Part shown: one piece after another, positions 17,889 through 26,323 of the stretch | How the letters are laid out: the number at the start of each line of letters is the position of its first letter | Position numbering within the stretch: the first letter of the stretch is position 1 | NCBI GenBank assembly: GCA_023145215.1 | Contig: JAGLED010000045.1 | Coordinates: forward strand, 1 to 40,704 | Direction of reading: 5' to 3' | From: Rhodospirillales bacterium | GTDB taxonomy: Bacteria; Pseudomonadota; Alphaproteobacteria; Rhodospirillales; Casp-alpha2 | DNA: 40,704 nt | Made by a program: the position numbers and the translations under genes | The notes under the pieces: model-generated | Database searches by the model: none | The model's input: the letters and a program-made list of their open reading frames with translations, nothing else | What the model was told of the DNA's origin: nothing

Positions 17889-18118
17889 TCGTCCTGAACT
17901 TGATTCAGGACCCATAACCGCCGTGCCGGGACTCCATGAATCCCAAATAAAGTTTGGGATGACGGTGTGATTAAGAAAAAAGACCTCAAGCGGATAGGCT
18001 TTATCAAATATTACGGCCGTCAGCCCGGCGCAGGCCGGGGTCCAGAGCCGGGGAGTCCGGTTTCCGACATTAAAAGGGCCCGAGTCGCCTTGGATTCCGG
18101 CGTCCGCCGGAATGACGG
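17889..18118. repeat. Cluster of four REP-like hairpins in a 387-base gene-free gap
   Basis: The gap between the lipoprotein gene and the DUF1127 gene holds four hairpins: GTCCTGAA/TTCAGGAC (17891-17911), ATCCCAAA/TTTGGGAT (17940-17960), CCCGGC/GCCGGG (18025-18040) and ATTCCGGCG/CGCCGGAAT (18094-18113). Each has the GTC...CCA(T/G) edges of the family, and they occur in both orientations. No gene is visible here. Confidence 0.75.
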
Positions 18119-18129
18119 CGTTAAGTGGC

Positions 18130-18171
18130 AAACAAAGAAAAACGGCGGCTCCGGGAGGGGGAGCCGCCGTT
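18130..18171 (-). terminator. Rho-independent terminator after the DUF1127 gene
   Basis: On the minus strand a perfect 12-bp stem AACGGCGGCTCC/GGAGCCGCCGTT with a 7-base loop runs into TTTTTCTTTGTTT. It lies about 57 bases beyond the stop at 18228. Confidence 0.85.
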
Positions 18172-18227
18172 AGGATCGTCGCTCGGTCTGGGAGGAAACC
18201 TGTCGGACGATATATTGTCTTGAGCGG

Positions 18228-18596
18228 TTACGCCGCGAGTGGCAGTTCCGGCTGACGGTGGTCGGCGTCGTCGACGGCCGGCTGGATCACGGTCACTTCC
18301 GCCGTCGGCTGGGCAAAGGTGCCTTCGGCCAGCGCCTTGCTGATCGACGGAATCTGCGACCGTTCGATGCCGATGTCGGCAAGCACGGCGTCCGAGAGAC
18401 CGTTCAGCGAACGGGCGGTGCGGCGCGCGCGGAAAACCTTCTTGAGCGGCTTGAACATCGCCTGCAGCATTTCGCTGACGGCGGCGGCGCGCATTTCCCG
18501 CGCCCGCAGGAGTACAGCGTGCACGTCTTCGTCGGTGACGGTCCGGTTCATTTCGAAAAGCGGCAAACCGGCGGTCGCGGTATCAATCTTGGTCAT
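18228..18596 (-). CDS. DUF1127-domain small protein
   Basis: A 122-residue protein with a DUF1127 (YjiS-like) motif at about residues 50-85: basic lead KKVFRARRTARSLNGLSD, then VLADIGIERSQI. Short DUF1127 proteins in alphaproteobacteria have been tied to phosphate or sRNA metabolism and RNA turnover; this longer form has extra N- and C-terminal arms. The ATG at 18596 has AGGTAAG directly upstream within GGAACAGG. A strong terminator follows, so it is a single-gene unit. A perfect CRP-type palindrome lies about 150 bases upstream. Confidence 0.85.
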   Translation of the reverse strand: MTKIDTATAGLPLFEMNRTVTDEDVHAVLLRAREMRAAAVSEMLQAMFKPLKKVFRARRTARSLNGLSDAVLADIGIERSQIPSISKALAEGTFAQPTAEVTVIQPAVDDADHRQPELPLAA

Positions 18597-18741
18597 CTTA
18601 CCTGTTCCTTCGTTCTGGAAGATCAGGCCGGCGCAGCTCTGTCCGCGTCGCCCTTGTTTCTGAGATCGATATACGACCGATGCTGCACTGCAAAAAGCGC
18701 CTTTTTTGCGCACCAGCCATGCTTTTTACGCATGCCAAACG

Positions 18742-18757
18742 TGTGATTTGCATCACA
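18742..18757. promoter_or_regulatory. Perfect CRP-type palindrome TGTGA-N6-TCACA
   Basis: TGTGA at 18742-18746 and TCACA at 18753-18757 are separated by six bases, the exact CRP consensus. It overlaps a second inverted repeat, TTTGCAT (18747-18753) and ATGCAAA (18762-18768). It lies in the shared 222-base region between the divergent DUF1127 gene and pepP, about 70 bases before the pepP start. A further inverted repeat GCAAAAA/TTTTTGC is at 18690-18709. Which CRP/FNR-family protein binds is unknown. Confidence 0.5.
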
Positions 18758-18818
18758 AGCTATGCAAAATGAGATAACGCTTGCGTCGCCCCCTGAAGCC
18801 CCCTAGCCTTCCCGCGCT

Positions 18819-20861
18819 ATGACCGACAGACGCGAGCTCGATCGTGATCTTGACCGCCTGCTGCGCGACAGCGGGGCACGTGTCGATATGGTAAGCGCCC
18901 GTGAAATTCTGCGGGGCGTTCTTGCCTCTCCAGCCGCCGGCGACGACAACGCCTGGATATCCCTGATCGCACCCGACGCCGATGACGAAGTCATCGACGC
19001 GCTTCGCGACCTGAACGAGCGAATTCGCACGACGTTACTGGATGACGGCCTCGCGCGCCGCACCACCGATCCCGAACGCTTGGCCGAGCTTCGCAAGGAA
19101 CTCAAACGCCGCGATCTCGACGCCTTCATCGTGCCCAAGGCCGATGAACACCAGGGCGAATTCGTCGCCAAGCGATCCGAGCGCCTGCAGTGGTTGACCG
19201 CGTTCTCCGGTTCCGCCGGCACCTGCGCCGTGATGGCGCGAAAAGCCGCCATTTTCGTCGACGGCCGCTATACCTTGCAGGTCAAAAAACAGGTCAGCTC
19301 GAAACTGTTCGAAGCGCATCATGCCGCCGACAAGGATATCCGGACCTGGCTTTCCGAGAATCTCTCGCACGGCATGCGCCTCGGCTTCGATCCATGGCTG
19401 ATCACCGACAATGAGCGCAACCGGCTGGAGACCCTCTGCACGCACGCTGGCGCCTATCTGGTCGCACAACCGGACAATCCCGTCGACGCAGTGTGGCACG
19501 GCCAACCGCCCGCCCCGATCACACCCATGGTGGCGCATGCGCAGAAGTACGCGGGCGAAACCTCAGCCAAAAAACGCAAGCGCCTCATCGACATGATGAA
19601 CGACGCGGGCCTCGAATCCGTCGTGTTCAGCGCGCCGGACGCCATCGCCTGGCTGTTGAACATCCGGGGGCAGGACGTTCCGTGCACGCCCGTCTCGCTC
19701 GCCTTCGCCGTCGTGCACGCGCAGGGCGGCATCGAACTCTTTACCGATCCCCGCAAGATGAGCCCAGGGCTCGAAAGTCACTTCGGCCCCGAGGTGGTGG
19801 TGATGGAGACCGAGGCGCTGGCCGATGAACTGGCGCACATCGGCAGCCGTGGGCTTAAGGTGGGTGTCGATCTGATGCAGGCGCCGGCAAAGATCGCGAT
19901 GACGCTCAGAACTGCGGGTGCCGAGATCGTCGACACCCGGGACCCGACCCTTCAGATGAAGGCCGTCAAGAACAAGACCGAACGCGACGGCATGCGGAAC
20001 GCGCACCTGCGCGACGGCATCGCGCTCGCCAACTTTCTCTGCTGGCTTGAAAAGTCCGCCGGCCGCGGCAAGACGACCGAATGGGATGTCGGCCTGAAAA
20101 TCGACGGCTTGCGCGAAGAGCTCGACCTGCACCGGGGGCCGAGTTTCCAGACCATCGCCGGATACGGCGCCAACGGTGCCATTGTGCATTACCGGGCGTC
20201 CGAGAAATCGTCGGCGAAACTGAAGAAGGGCTCGCTCCTGCTGGTCGACAGCGGCGGCCAGTTCCTCGACGGCACCACGGACGTGACCCGCACGGTCGCG
20301 ATCGGCAAGCCGACCCAGGAAATGAAGGACCGCTACACCCGGGTCCTCAAGGGCCACCTCGCGCTGGCGCGCGCAAGGTTTCCCGAAGGCACGACAGGTG
20401 GCCAGCTTGATACGCTGGCCCGCAAACCGCTTTGGGACATCGGCCTCGATTACGAACACGGCACCGGCCACGGGGTCGGCAGCTACCTGGGTGTGCACGA
20501 AGGCCCGCAGCGGATTTCGAAGGCCCCCAGCACCGTCGCGCTGGAGCCCGGCATGGTCGTGTCCAATGAGCCCGGCTACTACAAATCCGGCGGTTACGGC
20601 ATCCGCATCGAAAACCTGGTGATGGTGACGACGGCCAAAGCCGAAAAAGGTTGGGAACGAAAACTGCTCGGCTTCGAAACGCTCACCTGCGCGCCTTACG
20701 ATCTCAACCTGATCGAGCCGAAACTGCTGAACCGCGACGAGATCGAATGGATCAACGGCTATCACGCCTGGGTCAAAAAATCCCTCGAGAAGAAACTCGA
20801 CAAGACCGTGAAGGCGTGGCTCCAGAAGGCGACTAAGCCGCTCAAGTTGCCGCGCGTCTGA
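18819..20861 (+). CDS. Xaa-Pro aminopeptidase (M24B family)
   Basis: A 680-residue metallopeptidase removing N-terminal residues before proline. The dinuclear metal ligands are visible: two aspartates in VDSGGQFLDGTTDVTRT, His in HGTGHGVGSYLGVHEGP, and glutamates in SNEPGYY and GIRIENL. Two creatinase-like N-terminal domains precede them. About 80 residues before the usual family start (ERLAELRKELKRRDLDAFIVP) form an extra charged, helical segment. A start near the usual point is not excluded because the ATG at 18819 has no strong ribosome site. Cytosolic, probably peptide turnover. Confidence 0.93.
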   Translation: MTDRRELDRDLDRLLRDSGARVDMVSAREILRGVLASPAAGDDNAWISLIAPDADDEVIDALRDLNERIRTTLLDDGLARRTTDPERLAELRKELKRRDLDAFIVPKADEHQGEFVAKRSERLQWLTAFSGSAGTCAVMARKAAIFVDGRYTLQVKKQVSSKLFEAHHAADKDIRTWLSENLSHGMRLGFDPWLITDNERNRLETLCTHAGAYLVAQPDNPVDAVWHGQPPAPITPMVAHAQKYAGETSAKKRKRLIDMMNDAGLESVVFSAPDAIAWLLNIRGQDVPCTPVSLAFAVVHAQGGIELFTDPRKMSPGLESHFGPEVVVMETEALADELAHIGSRGLKVGVDLMQAPAKIAMTLRTAGAEIVDTRDPTLQMKAVKNKTERDGMRNAHLRDGIALANFLCWLEKSAGRGKTTEWDVGLKIDGLREELDLHRGPSFQTIAGYGANGAIVHYRASEKSSAKLKKGSLLLVDSGGQFLDGTTDVTRTVAIGKPTQEMKDRYTRVLKGHLALARARFPEGTTGGQLDTLARKPLWDIGLDYEHGTGHGVGSYLGVHEGPQRISKAPSTVALEPGMVVSNEPGYYKSGGYGIRIENLVMVTTAKAEKGWERKLLGFETLTCAPYDLNLIEPKLLNRDEIEWINGYHAWVKKSLEKKLDKTVKAWLQKATKPLKLPRV

Positions 20862-20921
20862 ACCGCTTTGCCGAAAATCCGGTTCGGTCTAAAATTTCCG
20901 AAACCCGGAATGGAGGCGATC

Positions 20922-21152
20922 ATGGACAACGGCGATCTGGTTCTCGACCTTCTGGCCTGGCTGAAACCGGCTCCCAAACCCTACCCCGATGTCATGGATG
21001 CGTGGCGCACGTCGTGCCCCAGGCTGACCGTCTGGGAAGATTCCGTCGACGCGGGTTTCGTCGAAAAGCGGATTTCGCGCGACGGCGTCATGGTGGCGAT
21101 CACCGATAAGGGACGGCGTCATCTTTCAGCGCAAAGACCGGATGCGGCTTAA
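20922..21152 (+). CDS. Small conserved protein, possible winged-helix fold
   Basis: A 76-residue protein: MDNGDLVLDLLAWLKPAPKP, then a helical part and KRISRDGVMVAITDKGRRHL. The end resembles the wing and last helix of MarR-type winged-helix proteins (ITxKGRxxL), but the fold is too short to be sure. GGAGG seven bases before ATG 20922 supports this start over an ATG at 20910. It follows pepP by 60 bases on the same strand. I do not recognise the family. Confidence 0.65.
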   Translation: MDNGDLVLDLLAWLKPAPKPYPDVMDAWRTSCPRLTVWEDSVDAGFVEKRISRDGVMVAITDKGRRHLSAQRPDAA

Positions 21153-21173
21153 ACGTCGACGTAACAACAAATC

Positions 21174-21333
21174 GTCATCCCAAACTTGATTTGGGATCCA
21201 TCCTAGGCGTACCGCCCGCTGCGCGAACGAGACGGCCTTTCAGGCCTCCTCAGGATGAAGACGGAATAACCTGATGCTGAGGCGATCAGCGTTTCGAAGC
21301 ATGACCTGGGTCCTGAATCAAGTTCAGGACGAC
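21174..21333. repeat. Composite of REP-like repeats
   Basis: The stretch holds hairpin ATCCCAAA/TTTGGGAT (21177-21197), then a degenerate copy of the element at 35145, then hairpin GTCCTGAA/TTCAGGAC (21310-21330). The 31 bases at 21228-21258 are identical to 35151-35181. It separates the small protein gene from the convergent TauE-like gene. Confidence 0.75.
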
Positions 21334-21341
21334 GATTTTCC

Positions 21342-22115
21342 TTACCCCAGCCAGCCCTCGAGCCCCTTGAACAGCAGGCGGATCGCCAGGAGCGTAATCA
21401 GCGTCTTGAGGCCGATCCGGAACGCGCGTTCGGGCAGCGCGTTCAACGTGTGCTTGCCGACCCACGTGCCCGCGAAACCGCATGCGAGAAGGCCGCACAG
21501 AAGCGGCACATAAGGGCCGAACGCGAACCCAAGCACACCGAATGCGATGATCTTGAAGCCGTGCTGGATCATCATCATGGCCGCGTGCGTCGCCACCACT
21601 TCCTGGCGTTTCTCGCTCGCCGCCGCCGCGAAGGGCGCCACCAGCGGCCCCGTGGCACCGACGAACATGGTCGCCAGGGAACCGAAAAAACCGATCCCGA
21701 AGAATGCCTTGTTGCCGGGCTTCGCGGTCTTCAGTTTCGGCCCCCACGTCGCATAGAGCACGAACACCCCCAACACCAACTGCAGCAGCGCCGTCGGCAA
21801 GGTCACGACCAGGTTCCCGCCGATCGCCGCGCCGATGACCGTCCCGATCACGAAAGGCGGCATCACGTGCCTGAGGATATGACCGCGCAGCATCGCCGCA
21901 CGGCCGGCATTGGAACCGAGTTGCACGATCCCGTGCAACGGGATCAGCACCTGCGGCGGCAGCAGCGACGCCATCGTCGCCATCACCAGAAGACCGCCGC
22001 CAAGTCCCAGCGACGCGGCGATGAAGCTGCCGGCGAACGACACCGCACACATGATTGCAAAGCCCCAGATGTCGAGGCCGGTGCCGTCGATCAGACCTGT
22101 AATGATGGTTTCCAA
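21342..22115 (-). CDS. TauE/SafE-family sulfite/organosulfur exporter-like permease
   Basis: A 257-residue membrane protein with about eight helices and the family's glycine-rich motifs: SFIAASLGLGGGLLVMATM and, in the second half, FGSLATMFVGATGPLVAPF. Members move sulfite, sulfonates or other organic anions across the inner membrane. The visible start is TTG at 22115, preceded by GGGGGG; no ATG lies nearby. It is a lone gene, with unrelated genes on both sides, so the substrate remains open. Confidence 0.88.
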   Translation of the reverse strand: METIITGLIDGTGLDIWGFAIMCAVSFAGSFIAASLGLGGGLLVMATMASLLPPQVLIPLHGIVQLGSNAGRAAMLRGHILRHVMPPFVIGTVIGAAIGGNLVVTLPTALLQLVLGVFVLYATWGPKLKTAKPGNKAFFGIGFFGSLATMFVGATGPLVAPFAAAASEKRQEVVATHAAMMMIQHGFKIIAFGVLGFAFGPYVPLLCGLLACGFAGTWVGKHTLNALPERAFRIGLKTLITLLAIRLLFKGLEGWLG

Positions 22116-22201
22116 AAACGTCCCCCCGGAAGTGCGGGGAATTATTTAGCAAACGAAACGCGCCTTGGCACGCCGGAATGGTTACCGCGGATGACGGCCG
22201 T

Positions 22202-23089
22202 TCAATCGCCGGCGGCAAGCTCCAGGATGTCGTTCGCGTAGCCGCGCAGCGTCCGGGAGAGATGGAGACGTTGCTCGTCGCTCAAAGACGCCATCACATC
22301 GGCATAAAGTGCTTCTAGTTTGCGCCAGCGTGCCGCCGACACGGTCTCATAAGACGGATCGACGATGTCGTAGCCGCGCAGCACGAGCTTGTAGACGAAA
22401 GCCGCCAACGCCGCCGATGCCGGATCGCGCCGCAGGTAATCGGCCAGCGCGCGCTGGCGCTTTTCGAGTTGATCGAGCCACAACATCCGGTCGCCGACGG
22501 TGGGCCGCGTGTGCCGGCGCACCATCTCTATCTGGTCGTCACGCAGCGGGCCGATAAAGCGCTCCAGGTTCCCGACCCGGCGTTCGATCCTTTCTTCCAA
22601 CAGCTCGTCGAAGGGTGCCTCCTGTTCTTCGAGGCGTTCCTCGGCAATATAAACCGCCATCTGTGTTTCCAGATGATCGACCTTGCCGGGCGCGGTATGG
22701 CGGGCCAGAACACGCGCGATATAGGGCGCGGCGCCGGCGACAGTATCGTCCAGCAGTACCCGGAAATCGGCGAACGCGGTTTCGACGTCCTCGCGGCGCC
22801 ACGGTCCTTTGTCGGTCGTCTCTGCCTGACGGAGCAGGAAGGCCGCGTAGCGCGGCAGCATCGCCGTCCGATGCCAGGCGACAAGGTGCGCGACTTCTTC
22901 GCGGACAACCCGCTCGTCCGCCGCGTCGAGATCGAGATACTCTTCGGCCCGGCTCTCCAACGCATTGTCGGCAAATCCGTAAAACAGTTTGACGCTGGAG
23001 CACGCGGAGAGCGCAAGCACGATACCAATCGTGCCGGCAAGGCGGAGGATCAAAGACGGCAGGCGGGATTTGGGCATGCGCTCGCTCAT
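22202..23089 (-). CDS. DUF6279-like lipoprotein
   Basis: A 295-residue precursor. The signal peptide ends in lipobox ALSAC (LAGTIGIVLALSAC), followed by SSVKLFYGFADNALESRAEEYLDLDAADERVV, typical of this outer-membrane lipoprotein family. The remainder is helical and charged with many Arg/Glu pairs (EERLEEQEAPFDELLEERIERR). Function is unknown. I place the start at ATG 23089 (GGAT upstream); ATG 23110 and 23074 are in frame. The LysR gene lies upstream on the same strand. Confidence 0.8.
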   Translation of the reverse strand: MSERMPKSRLPSLILRLAGTIGIVLALSACSSVKLFYGFADNALESRAEEYLDLDAADERVVREEVAHLVAWHRTAMLPRYAAFLLRQAETTDKGPWRREDVETAFADFRVLLDDTVAGAAPYIARVLARHTAPGKVDHLETQMAVYIAEERLEEQEAPFDELLEERIERRVGNLERFIGPLRDDQIEMVRRHTRPTVGDRMLWLDQLEKRQRALADYLRRDPASAALAAFVYKLVLRGYDIVDPSYETVSAARWRKLEALYADVMASLSDEQRLHLSRTLRGYANDILELAAGD

Positions 23090-23131
23090 ACAATCCGTAA
23101 CCGCTGTCATGTAGGAACGGAACGCCGGGAA

Positions 23132-24076
23132 TCAATTCCCGCTGTCCGCCGACGCCAGCACGTGCTGTAGGAACCGTTCGGCCGCGCCCGACAGCGCCTT
23201 GCGCTCGCGCACACCGATCAAAAAGCCGCGGTCGGCCCAGTCTTCGTCAAGCTGGATCACCGCAAGCCCGTCGCTTTCGGCGTAAGGCGCGGTCACCCCA
23301 AACGGCAAGACCGCGATCCCGAGGCCCCGCGCCACCATGCGCCGGACACCGTCGAAGCTGCGGACGCTGACGGCGACATCAAGCTCGCCGCCCAGGTCGC
23401 GGGCCGACCCGGCGATGACGGCGAACAGGGAACTGCCGTCCGCCAGCGCGACGTGCGGGAACGGCAACAGATCGGCGACCGTCACCGCTTTTCGGGACGT
23501 GAGCGGATGGCCGTCGGGGACCACCACCGAAAGCCGGTCACTGAGATAGCCGAACGTTTCTATGTTCGCGTGATCGACGGCGGCGGAAAAAATACCGACA
23601 TCGACCAAACCGTCCTCGATATTGGCGACGATGACGTCGGAGACCGCTTCCTTCAGCGCAATGCGGATGTTGGGATTGCCGGCCCGGAACCGGGCGAGAA
23701 CATCGGGCAGGAACTGATGCACCGCCGACGGGTTGGCGGCAAGACGCACATGGCCGCGGCTGCCTTCGGCAAAATCCGCCATCTCGTGGGCCGCGCGCCC
23801 GGCGAGGTCGAGCAGGTTCTCGGCGTGCCTGAGCAACACCTGACCGGCAGGCGTCGGCTCCACGCCCCTTCCTTTTCTGTAGAGCACCGACGTCCCCAGG
23901 CGATGTTCGAGATCGCTCAAGCGCCGGCTGACGGCGGAAACGGCGATATGCTGCTCTTCCGCCGCCGCCGAGATCGAGCCCAGCCGAACGGCGGATTCCA
24001 GAAGCCGGAGCGTGATCAGATCGAAGTCGATGCTATCCCCCTCACCCGGCTCGCTATGCTCGCCTCCCTCTCCCAA
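23132..24076 (-). CDS. LysR-family transcriptional regulator with an unusual start
   Basis: About 300-314 residues. A winged HTH sits at the N terminus (LRLLESAVRLGSISAAAEEQ, then HIAVSAVSRRLSDLEHRLGT and LYRKGRGVEPTPAG), followed by a substrate-binding domain (GHVRLAANPSAVHQFLPDVL to the end). It probably senses a small acid or acyl-CoA-related ligand. No ATG or GTG is available before the HTH. The only standard start is TTG at 24076, inside a REP-like element. An ATC at 24031 sits 7-8 bases after GAGGGGG and matches the usual family length. It lies just downstream of the acyl-CoA operon on the same strand, a likely but unproven target. Confidence 0.85.
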   Translation of the reverse strand: MGEGGEHSEPGEGDSIDFDLITLRLLESAVRLGSISAAAEEQHIAVSAVSRRLSDLEHRLGTSVLYRKGRGVEPTPAGQVLLRHAENLLDLAGRAAHEMADFAEGSRGHVRLAANPSAVHQFLPDVLARFRAGNPNIRIALKEAVSDVIVANIEDGLVDVGIFSAAVDHANIETFGYLSDRLSVVVPDGHPLTSRKAVTVADLLPFPHVALADGSSLFAVIAGSARDLGGELDVAVSVRSFDGVRRMVARGLGIAVLPFGVTAPYAESDGLAVIQLDEDWADRGFLIGVRERKALSGAAERFLQHVLASADSGN

Positions 24077-24125
24077 GGGAGAGGGAGGGGCCCGCGCGCA
24101 TCAGCGCGCGGGAGGGTGAGGGGGT
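24036..24125. repeat. REP/BIME-like element between the lyase gene and LysR
   Basis: Outer CCCCCTCACCC and GGGTGAGGGGG are inverted repeats. Inside lie CCCTCTCCCAAGGGAGAGGG and the stem CCCGCGCGC/GCGCGCGGG with loop ATCA. It overlaps the proposed TTG start of the LysR gene. It is of the same kind as the element at 9857. Confidence 0.75.
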
Positions 24126-24131
24126 CTTCCC

Positions 24132-25055
24132 TCACGCCGCGTCCAGCACCCGCTTGCGCGGCACGATCCGGATGTGACCGCCCGTGTCGGTGTCGGGGAG
24201 TGCGGCGACTTCCTCGGCGACATCCAAAAGCTTGGCCAGATCGACACCCGTTTCGATGCCCATGTTCTCGAACGTGAACACCAGGTCTTCGGACGCCGTG
24301 TTGCCGGTCGCGCCCGGTGCGAACGGGCAACCGCCCAACCCCGCGACCGACGCATCGAAGACGCGCACGCCTGCGTCATAGGCATAGAGCGCATTGGCGA
24401 CGCCGAGGCCAAACGTATCATGGCCGTGATAGGCCCAATTCGCGACGCCGCCCGAGAACCGCTCGATAGCACCTGCGCAAAGCCCCGCGACATGATCCGG
24501 GAGCGCGCGGCCGGTGGTGTCGCAGAGACCGATCTCGACCGGATAGTCGAAAGCCAGCACCTGCTCGATGCAGCGATAGACGGCATCCTCGTCGATCCTG
24601 CCCTCGAACGGGCAATCGAATGAGGTCGCCGCGTTGACGCGGAGCTTGAAGCCCTCGACGTCCTTCCCGGCTTCGATCACGAGACCGAGTTCCTCAATCG
24701 AGGCGGCGACCGGGCGGCGCACGTTCGATTTGTTGTGGCTCTCGGAAACCGAAAATACGTAACCGATATCCGGGCAGCCGGCGTCGAACGCGTTCTGGGC
24801 GCCGCGCAGGTTGGGCGTCAGCGCCGTCAGCGACGTGCCGTCGGGGATGCGCACCTTTGCATGCACTTCCGCCGTGTCGGCCATTTGCGGGACGTGTTTG
24901 GGGGAAACGAACGCCCCCGCCTCGATCCGCTTCATGCCGGCGGCCGCCAATCCCTCAATCACGCGGATCTTGGTTTCCGTGGGAATCCACGTCGGCACCA
25001 CCTGAAAACCGTCGCGCGGCGCGACGTCGCACAAAATGACAGGGTCCTTGCTCAT
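24132..25055 (-). CDS. Hydroxymethylglutaryl-CoA lyase-like enzyme
   Basis: A 307-residue TIM-barrel enzyme of the HMGL-like family, cleaving a 3-hydroxy-3-methylglutaryl-CoA-type substrate to acetyl-CoA (or similar) plus a keto acid. The first strand CDVAPRDGFQ supplies the metal aspartate and catalytic arginine. GHDTFGLGVANALYAYDAGV supplies metal histidine residues, and the flexible-loop cysteine lies in GLGGCPFAPGATGN (about residues 238-252). True HMG-CoA lyases have the same loop. Citramalyl-CoA or related lyases are possible, since the operon also carries a CoA-transferase. Its ATG overlaps the CoA-transferase stop by 4 bases. Confidence 0.9.
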   Translation of the reverse strand: MSKDPVILCDVAPRDGFQVVPTWIPTETKIRVIEGLAAAGMKRIEAGAFVSPKHVPQMADTAEVHAKVRIPDGTSLTALTPNLRGAQNAFDAGCPDIGYVFSVSESHNKSNVRRPVAASIEELGLVIEAGKDVEGFKLRVNAATSFDCPFEGRIDEDAVYRCIEQVLAFDYPVEIGLCDTTGRALPDHVAGLCAGAIERFSGGVANWAYHGHDTFGLGVANALYAYDAGVRVFDASVAGLGGCPFAPGATGNTASEDLVFTFENMGIETGVDLAKLLDVAEEVAALPDTDTGGHIRIVPRKRVLDAA

Positions 25056-26323
25056 ATCACGTTCTCCTTTTTCAGGCGTTCGATCTCGGCCCGATCAAAT
25101 CCGAGCACGCCTTCCAATACGTCTTCATTGTGTTCGCCGATACCGGGACCGGCCCACTTGATACCGCCGCCGGTCTTGTCGTCCGGGCCCGCGCCCATCA
25201 GCGGCACGACGCCCGGGTGCAAGACCTCGCCCAGACGCGCATCGTTGACGGGTGTCACCATGCCGCGCTCGATGAACTGTTCGTCGGCGGCGACGTCGGC
25301 CATATCGTAGATCCGGCTCGACGGGATATCGGCGTCGGAAATCATCTTTTCCAGTTCATCCAGCGTGAACTGCTTCGTCCATTCGCCGATTTCGGCGTCC
25401 AGGATCTGCATGTGCTTCACCCGGCTTGGGTTGTCGACGTAGCGCGGGTCCGCGGCCATGTCGGGCCGTTCCATCACCTCGCACAATTTGGCAAACAGAG
25501 CGTTCGAGTTGGCGCCGATGATGAACCAGCGCCCGTCCTTCGACGGATACGCGCTCGACGGCGCCGCGGTCGGGATGGTCGAGCCCTGCGGCTGGCGCAC
25601 CTTGTCCATGTAGCCGTATTCCGGCAAACACCCTTCGAGCATGCTCAGGATGCTTTCCGTCAAGGCCACGTCGACGCGCCGCCCGGCCCGGCCGCGCCCG
25701 GCGTTCTTTTCGAACAACGCCGCCAGCAAGCCGATGGCGCCGTAAAGCCCGGCGATGCTGTCGCCGATCGACACCCCGACGCGCACCGGCGGCAGGTCGG
25801 ATATCTCTTTCGGATAACCGCTCAGGTGACGCAAGCCGCCGACCGCCTCGCCGATCACGCCGAACGCGGCGCGCTTCGAATAAGGGCCGGTCTGCCCATA
25901 ACCCGAAATCTGCACGATGATCGCCTCGGGGTTGGCGGCCTTGATGTCGTCGGGCCCGAGGCCCCACTTCGCCAGCTGCCCGGGTTTGAAGTTCTCGACC
26001 ACGGCGTCGGCATGCTTGATCAGCTTCTTGACCAGTTCGATGCCTTCGGGATTTTTCAGGTCCGCCGTGACGCAGCGCTTGTTGCGGCCGTGCACCGACC
26101 ACCACACCGACGACGTTTCGCCCTCCGGGATCGCGCCCCAGGTCCGGACCGGGTCGCCGCGCCCGGGCGGTTCGACCTTGATCACGTCGGCGCCGAGATC
26201 GGCAAGCACGCGGGTACAGAACGGTGCGGCAATAAAATGCCCCAGCTCGAGGACACGAAGCCCCGAGAGGGGCCCGGTAATGTCGCTGTCCGCTTTTTCG
26301 TTTTCGGATTTATCCTCAGTCAT
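25052..26323 (-). CDS. CaiB/BaiF (type III) CoA-transferase
   Basis: A 423-residue enzyme that moves CoA between carboxylic acids. Visible are the N-terminal LRVLELGHFIAAPFCTRVLADLGADVIKVEPP, NKRCVTADLKNPEGIELVKKL, VVENFKPGQLAKWGL and VGVSIGDSIAGLYGAIGL, whose Asp near residue 184 is the acyl-anhydride nucleophile. It lies between the VOC gene (8-base overlap) and the lyase gene (4-base overlap). Together they suggest activation of a branched dicarboxylic acid followed by C-C cleavage, as in itaconate, leucine or C5-dicarboxylate breakdown. The actual substrate is not shown by sequence. Confidence 0.93.
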   Translation of the reverse strand: MTEDKSENEKADSDITGPLSGLRVLELGHFIAAPFCTRVLADLGADVIKVEPPGRGDPVRTWGAIPEGETSSVWWSVHGRNKRCVTADLKNPEGIELVKKLIKHADAVVENFKPGQLAKWGLGPDDIKAANPEAIIVQISGYGQTGPYSKRAAFGVIGEAVGGLRHLSGYPKEISDLPPVRVGVSIGDSIAGLYGAIGLLAALFEKNAGRGRAGRRVDVALTESILSMLEGCLPEYGYMDKVRQPQGSTIPTAAPSSAYPSKDGRWFIIGANSNALFAKLCEVMERPDMAADPRYVDNPSRVKHMQILDAEIGEWTKQFTLDELEKMISDADIPSSRIYDMADVAADEQFIERGMVTPVNDARLGEVLHPGVVPLMGAGPDDKTGGGIKWAGPGIGEHNEDVLEGVLGFDRAEIERLKKENVI

